Positions 5,942 through 7,208 of a stretch of DNA of 7,208 nucleotides are shown here, one piece after another. The stretch comes from Planctomycetota bacterium (GTDB lineage Bacteria > Planctomycetota > Brocadiia > SM23-32): positions 1 through 7,208 of the forward strand of contig JAGXLK010000106.1 of NCBI GenBank assembly GCA_018334735.1, given 5' to 3'. The position numbers and the translations under genes were made by a program. The notes under the pieces were generated by a model. That model was not told the DNA's origin. It worked only from the letters and a program-made list of their open reading frames with translations, and searched no databases. Each line of letters begins with the position of its first letter. Position 1 is the stretch's first letter.

Positions 5942-5952
5942 CTGTAGCCAAT

Positions 5953-5981
5953 ACTATAGCGAAGGCATCGGAAAGTGTCAA
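5953..5981 (-). promoter_or_regulatory. Sigma-70 promoter of the rpsB-tsf-pyrH-frr-pgsA operon
   Basis: On the minus strand a perfect TTGACA (5981-5976) and TATAGT (5958-5953) are separated by 17 bp. Transcription should start near 5946. The near-consensus match suits a highly expressed ribosomal-protein operon. Confidence 0.92.
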
Positions 5982-6079
5982 GGAAAACCCGTTCTAAGGA
6001 ATTTGCGCTGTGGGTCGTTGCGGTGGCCGGGGGCCGCCCGTGGCTCTGGATGACCTTCGAGTCCATCGCAAGGTTGTCG

Positions 6080-6092
6080 GCCGAAATTCGGC
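6080..6092. repeat. Short palindrome just downstream of the mog-like gene
   Basis: GCCGAA-A-TTCGGC, a perfect 6-bp inverted repeat about a single central base, 10 nt past the stop codon. No T-tract follows on the minus strand, so it is not a classic terminator. It could be a Rho-independent remnant, an operator or chance. The rest of 5982-6102 shows nothing else convincing. Confidence 0.3.
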
Positions 6093-6102
6093 AGCTCTTC
6101 TC

Positions 6103-6576
6103 TCAGTGCCCGCCCCCGTGCATCATCTCAACCGCGTGGGGCAGGACGTCTCTCAGATACTCGAGGTAATCTTCCACCGCTGAGGTGCTGCCGGGCAGAT
6201 TGATAATCAGCGTGTTGTTTCGAATCCCCGCTGTCCCGCAGGAAAGCATGGCCTTTGGCGTATCCTGTAAACCACGCATAATCAGCGCGCAGCTGATACC
6301 GCTGGCTTCCTTTTCGATCAGAGACGCCGTAACTTCCGCGGTCCGATCCCGTGGTGAAAGGCCCGTCCCTCCGATTGTCACGATGATATCGATATCACTG
6401 CCGCACCATGCGAGCAGGCTCTTCCGGATTTCTTCGGTTTCATCCGGCACGACGCATTTCTCAACGACCTCCCCGACATCCCGCAGGATTTTCCGGGCGA
6501 TTTTGCCGCTTTTGTCCTCCGCCTTGCCCGCGGCAATTCTGTCACTTGTCACCAGCACCGCCACTTTCAGATCCAT
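6103..6576 (-). CDS. mog: MoaB/MogA-family molybdopterin adenylyltransferase
   Basis: Cytosolic enzyme of molybdenum-cofactor synthesis that adenylylates molybdopterin before metal insertion. The protein has 157 residues, typical of the stand-alone MoaB/MogA family. Seen: the N-terminal strand VAVLVTSDR at 5-13, GKAEDKSG at 17-24, VVPDE at 42-46 (Asp45 matches the first catalytic Asp region), the hallmark TIGGTGLSPRDRTAEVT at 67-83 with Asp77, and INLPGSTSAV at 125-134 closing the pterin pocket. The start ATG at 6576 is fixed by GGAGGT (6590-6585) with an 8-nt spacer. A longer frame to 6642 adds 22 residues of no family similarity. It overlaps the end of the MOSC gene by 35 bp, so translation is likely coupled. 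MogA versus MoaB naming cannot be settled by eye. Confidence 0.93.
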   Translation of the reverse strand: MDLKVAVLVTSDRIAAGKAEDKSGKIARKILRDVGEVVEKCVVPDETEEIRKSLLAWCGSDIDIIVTIGGTGLSPRDRTAEVTASLIEKEASGISCALIMRGLQDTPKAMLSCGTAGIRNNTLIINLPGSTSAVEDYLEYLRDVLPHAVEMMHGGGH

Positions 6577-7018
6577 CGGGGAATACCTCCAGAGTATCGC
6601 CTGAACGAATTGCGCCCCCTTCGAGAACCCGCGCGAAAACACCTTCCGTCGGCATCACACACCGGCCCACCTGCCGGGCGATCGCACAATCGGAATGGCA
6701 TTCTTTGCCGATCTGACTGACCTCGAGCCGGGCGCCGGAACTGGTGCGGATCTCCGCGCCGAGCGGAAAATCTGAGGCGTCAAGACCTTTGATCCGCAAA
6801 TTTTCAGCAAAGACTCCCGGAGTCAGTTCCACACCTTCGTCCTCCAATTTAGCCGCGCTGGACTCGCACAAAATGCTGACCTGTTTCGGCCCCGGCCCGG
6901 CATGAGCATCATTTTCGATACCGTAATCGGGCAGTAGACTCGCTTCACCCACGGGGTGTTTTAGCGTACCCTTTTTGCGAGAAATACACACTTCCACAAT
7001 GGTCCCTTCTTCAGGCAT
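6542..7018 (-). CDS. Stand-alone MOSC-domain protein of the molybdenum-cofactor operon
   Basis: Small soluble protein of 158 residues, essentially one MOSC domain (named for the molybdenum cofactor sulfurase C terminus). Such domains are thought to bind or transfer sulfur or cofactor. Seen: GTIVEVCISRKKGTLKHPV at 5-23, NDAHAGPGPKQVSIL at 36-50, a central ELTPGVFAENLRIKGLD at 64-80, and the conserved cysteine region GKECHSDC at 104-111 with Cys107 and Cys111, then Cys120 and MPTEGVFARVLEGG at 122-135 and GD at 140-141. The start ATG at 7018 has GGAGG (7029-7025) 6 nt upstream, lying inside the last moaC codons; one base separates it from the moaC stop. A frame opening at 7066 would overlap moaC and is rejected. 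Placement between moaC and mog supports a cofactor-related role, but the precise reaction is unknown. Confidence 0.92.
   Translation of the reverse strand: MPEEGTIVEVCISRKKGTLKHPVGEASLLPDYGIENDAHAGPGPKQVSILCESSAAKLEDEGVELTPGVFAENLRIKGLDASDFPLGAEIRTSSGARLEVSQIGKECHSDCAIARQVGRCVMPTEGVFARVLEGGAIRSGDTLEVFPDGSESGGAGDK
6585..6590 (-). promoter_or_regulatory. Ribosome-binding site of the mog-like gene, inside the MOSC gene
   Basis: GGAGGT on the minus strand, 8 nt before the ATG at 6576. It lies within MOSC codons and establishes that the two genes overlap by 35 bp. Confidence 0.8.
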
Positions 7019-7019
7019 T

Positions 7020-7208
7020 TCAATCCTCCGCTTGCCAGTGGCCGCTACGCCCGCCGGTTTTTTCAAGGACCCTCACGTTCTCGACATGCGCCGATGGGCA
7101 GAGCGCTTTGATCATATCGTAAAGCGTCAGAAGCGCCGTGGTCACACCCTGCAGGGCCTCCATCGGCGGCCCCGTGCGGTCCATCACGCGCACTTCGCAC
7201 CGGAGGCG
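7020..7208 (-). CDS. moaC: Cyclic pyranopterin monophosphate synthase MoaC (5' end beyond window)
   Basis: The last 62 residues of MoaC, cut at the right edge. MoaC converts the MoaA product into cyclic pyranopterin monophosphate, the first stable intermediate of molybdenum-cofactor synthesis. Seen: MDRTGPPMEALQGVTTALLT at fragment residues 9-28, the active-site YDMIKAL at 30-36 with the conserved Asp31 and Lys34, and VRVLEKTGGRSGHW near the C terminus. The frame is open to the window edge and ends in TGA at 7022-7020. It is followed after one base by the MOSC gene. Family length is about 160 residues, so roughly 100 lie off the edge. Confidence 0.93.
   Translation of the reverse strand, partial: RLRCEVRVMDRTGPPMEALQGVTTALLTLYDMIKALCPSAHVENVRVLEKTGGRSGHWQAED

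Larger units (their letters stand above)
5795..5946 (-). promoter_or_regulatory. Structured 5' leader of the rpsB operon
   Basis: About 150 nt of untranslated RNA between the predicted transcription start and the rpsB TTG. Reading on the minus strand it contains, in order: a GNRA-capped hairpin (5941-5926), a short ACCG/CGGT hairpin (5913-5899), a GACGC-TGA-GCGTC hairpin (5895-5883), a C5 run (5883-5879), ATGTGCC (5877-5871), CACC/GGTG (about 5871-5855), a G4 run (5847-5844) and GGCACAT (5825-5819), then a T-rich stretch and GAGGAG. ATGTGCC can pair with GGCACAT, and the C run with the G run; the two pairings cross. S2 leaders are autoregulatory in gammaproteobacteria. That this one binds S2 is inference. 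Confidence 0.55.

Noticed and set aside
6010..6045. GC-rich GGCC-GGG-GGCC hairpin downstream of the mog-like gene
   Set aside because: Four-pair stem with a 3-nt loop and no T-tract; expected by chance in GC-rich DNA.
1..7208. CRISPR arrays, insertion sequences, tRNA/rRNA genes, attachment sites
   Set aside because: No regularly spaced repeats, transposase-like frames, terminal inverted repeats or tRNA-like folds were seen.

Overview
This 7.2 kb window is a compact bacterial chromosome segment in which every supportable gene lies on the minus strand, so transcription runs from the right edge to the left. Nearly every gene start has a purine-rich Shine-Dalgarno sequence. Two textbook sigma-70 promoters are visible, each with a 17-bp spacer. 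The housekeeping order rpsB-tsf-pyrH-frr is a widespread bacterial core cluster. Combined with a K+-dependent-type membrane pyrophosphatase, a short EF-Ts and a molybdenum-cofactor trio, it suggests an uncultured or anaerobic-leaning bacterium. A deep-branching or candidate lineage (for example PVC-like) would fit, but I cannot place the phylum from this sequence alone.

Right end (7208 to 6103): a molybdenum-cofactor operon. It holds the 3' end of moaC (cut by the window edge), a small stand-alone MOSC-domain protein starting one base after the moaC stop, and a MoaB/MogA-type molybdopterin adenylyltransferase whose start overlaps the MOSC gene by 35 bp. These cover formation of the molybdopterin precursor (MoaC), activation of molybdopterin for metal insertion (MogA/MoaB) and probable cofactor or sulfur handling (MOSC).

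Middle (6102 to 2205): a gap of about 300 bp carries a near-consensus promoter (TTGACA, 17 bp, TATAGT) and a leader of about 150 nt with several inverted repeats. These include a GNRA-capped hairpin at the 5' end and two long-range pairings that would cross each other. Then come rpsB (ribosomal protein S2, TTG start, long glutamate-rich tail), tsf (EF-Ts, short form), pyrH (UMP kinase), frr (ribosome recycling factor) and pgsA (a CDP-alcohol phosphatidyltransferase of PgsA type). The cluster joins translation, pyrimidine nucleotide supply and phospholipid synthesis; pgsA sits where uppS/cdsA often follow frr.

Left end (2204 to 1): a 364-bp gap holds a second strong promoter (TTGAAA, 17 bp, TATAAT) and a leader of about 220 nt for hppA, a membrane ion-pumping pyrophosphatase cut by the left edge. 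Diagnostic residues point to a K+-dependent enzyme with its gate glutamate in the position typical of Na+ pumps. Within this leader lies a terminator-like hairpin plus U-tract that reads on the opposite strand.

I found no mobile elements, CRISPR arrays, tRNA or rRNA genes. No completely new multi-gene system is evident. The most interesting unexplained material is in the two leaders and the S2 tail.
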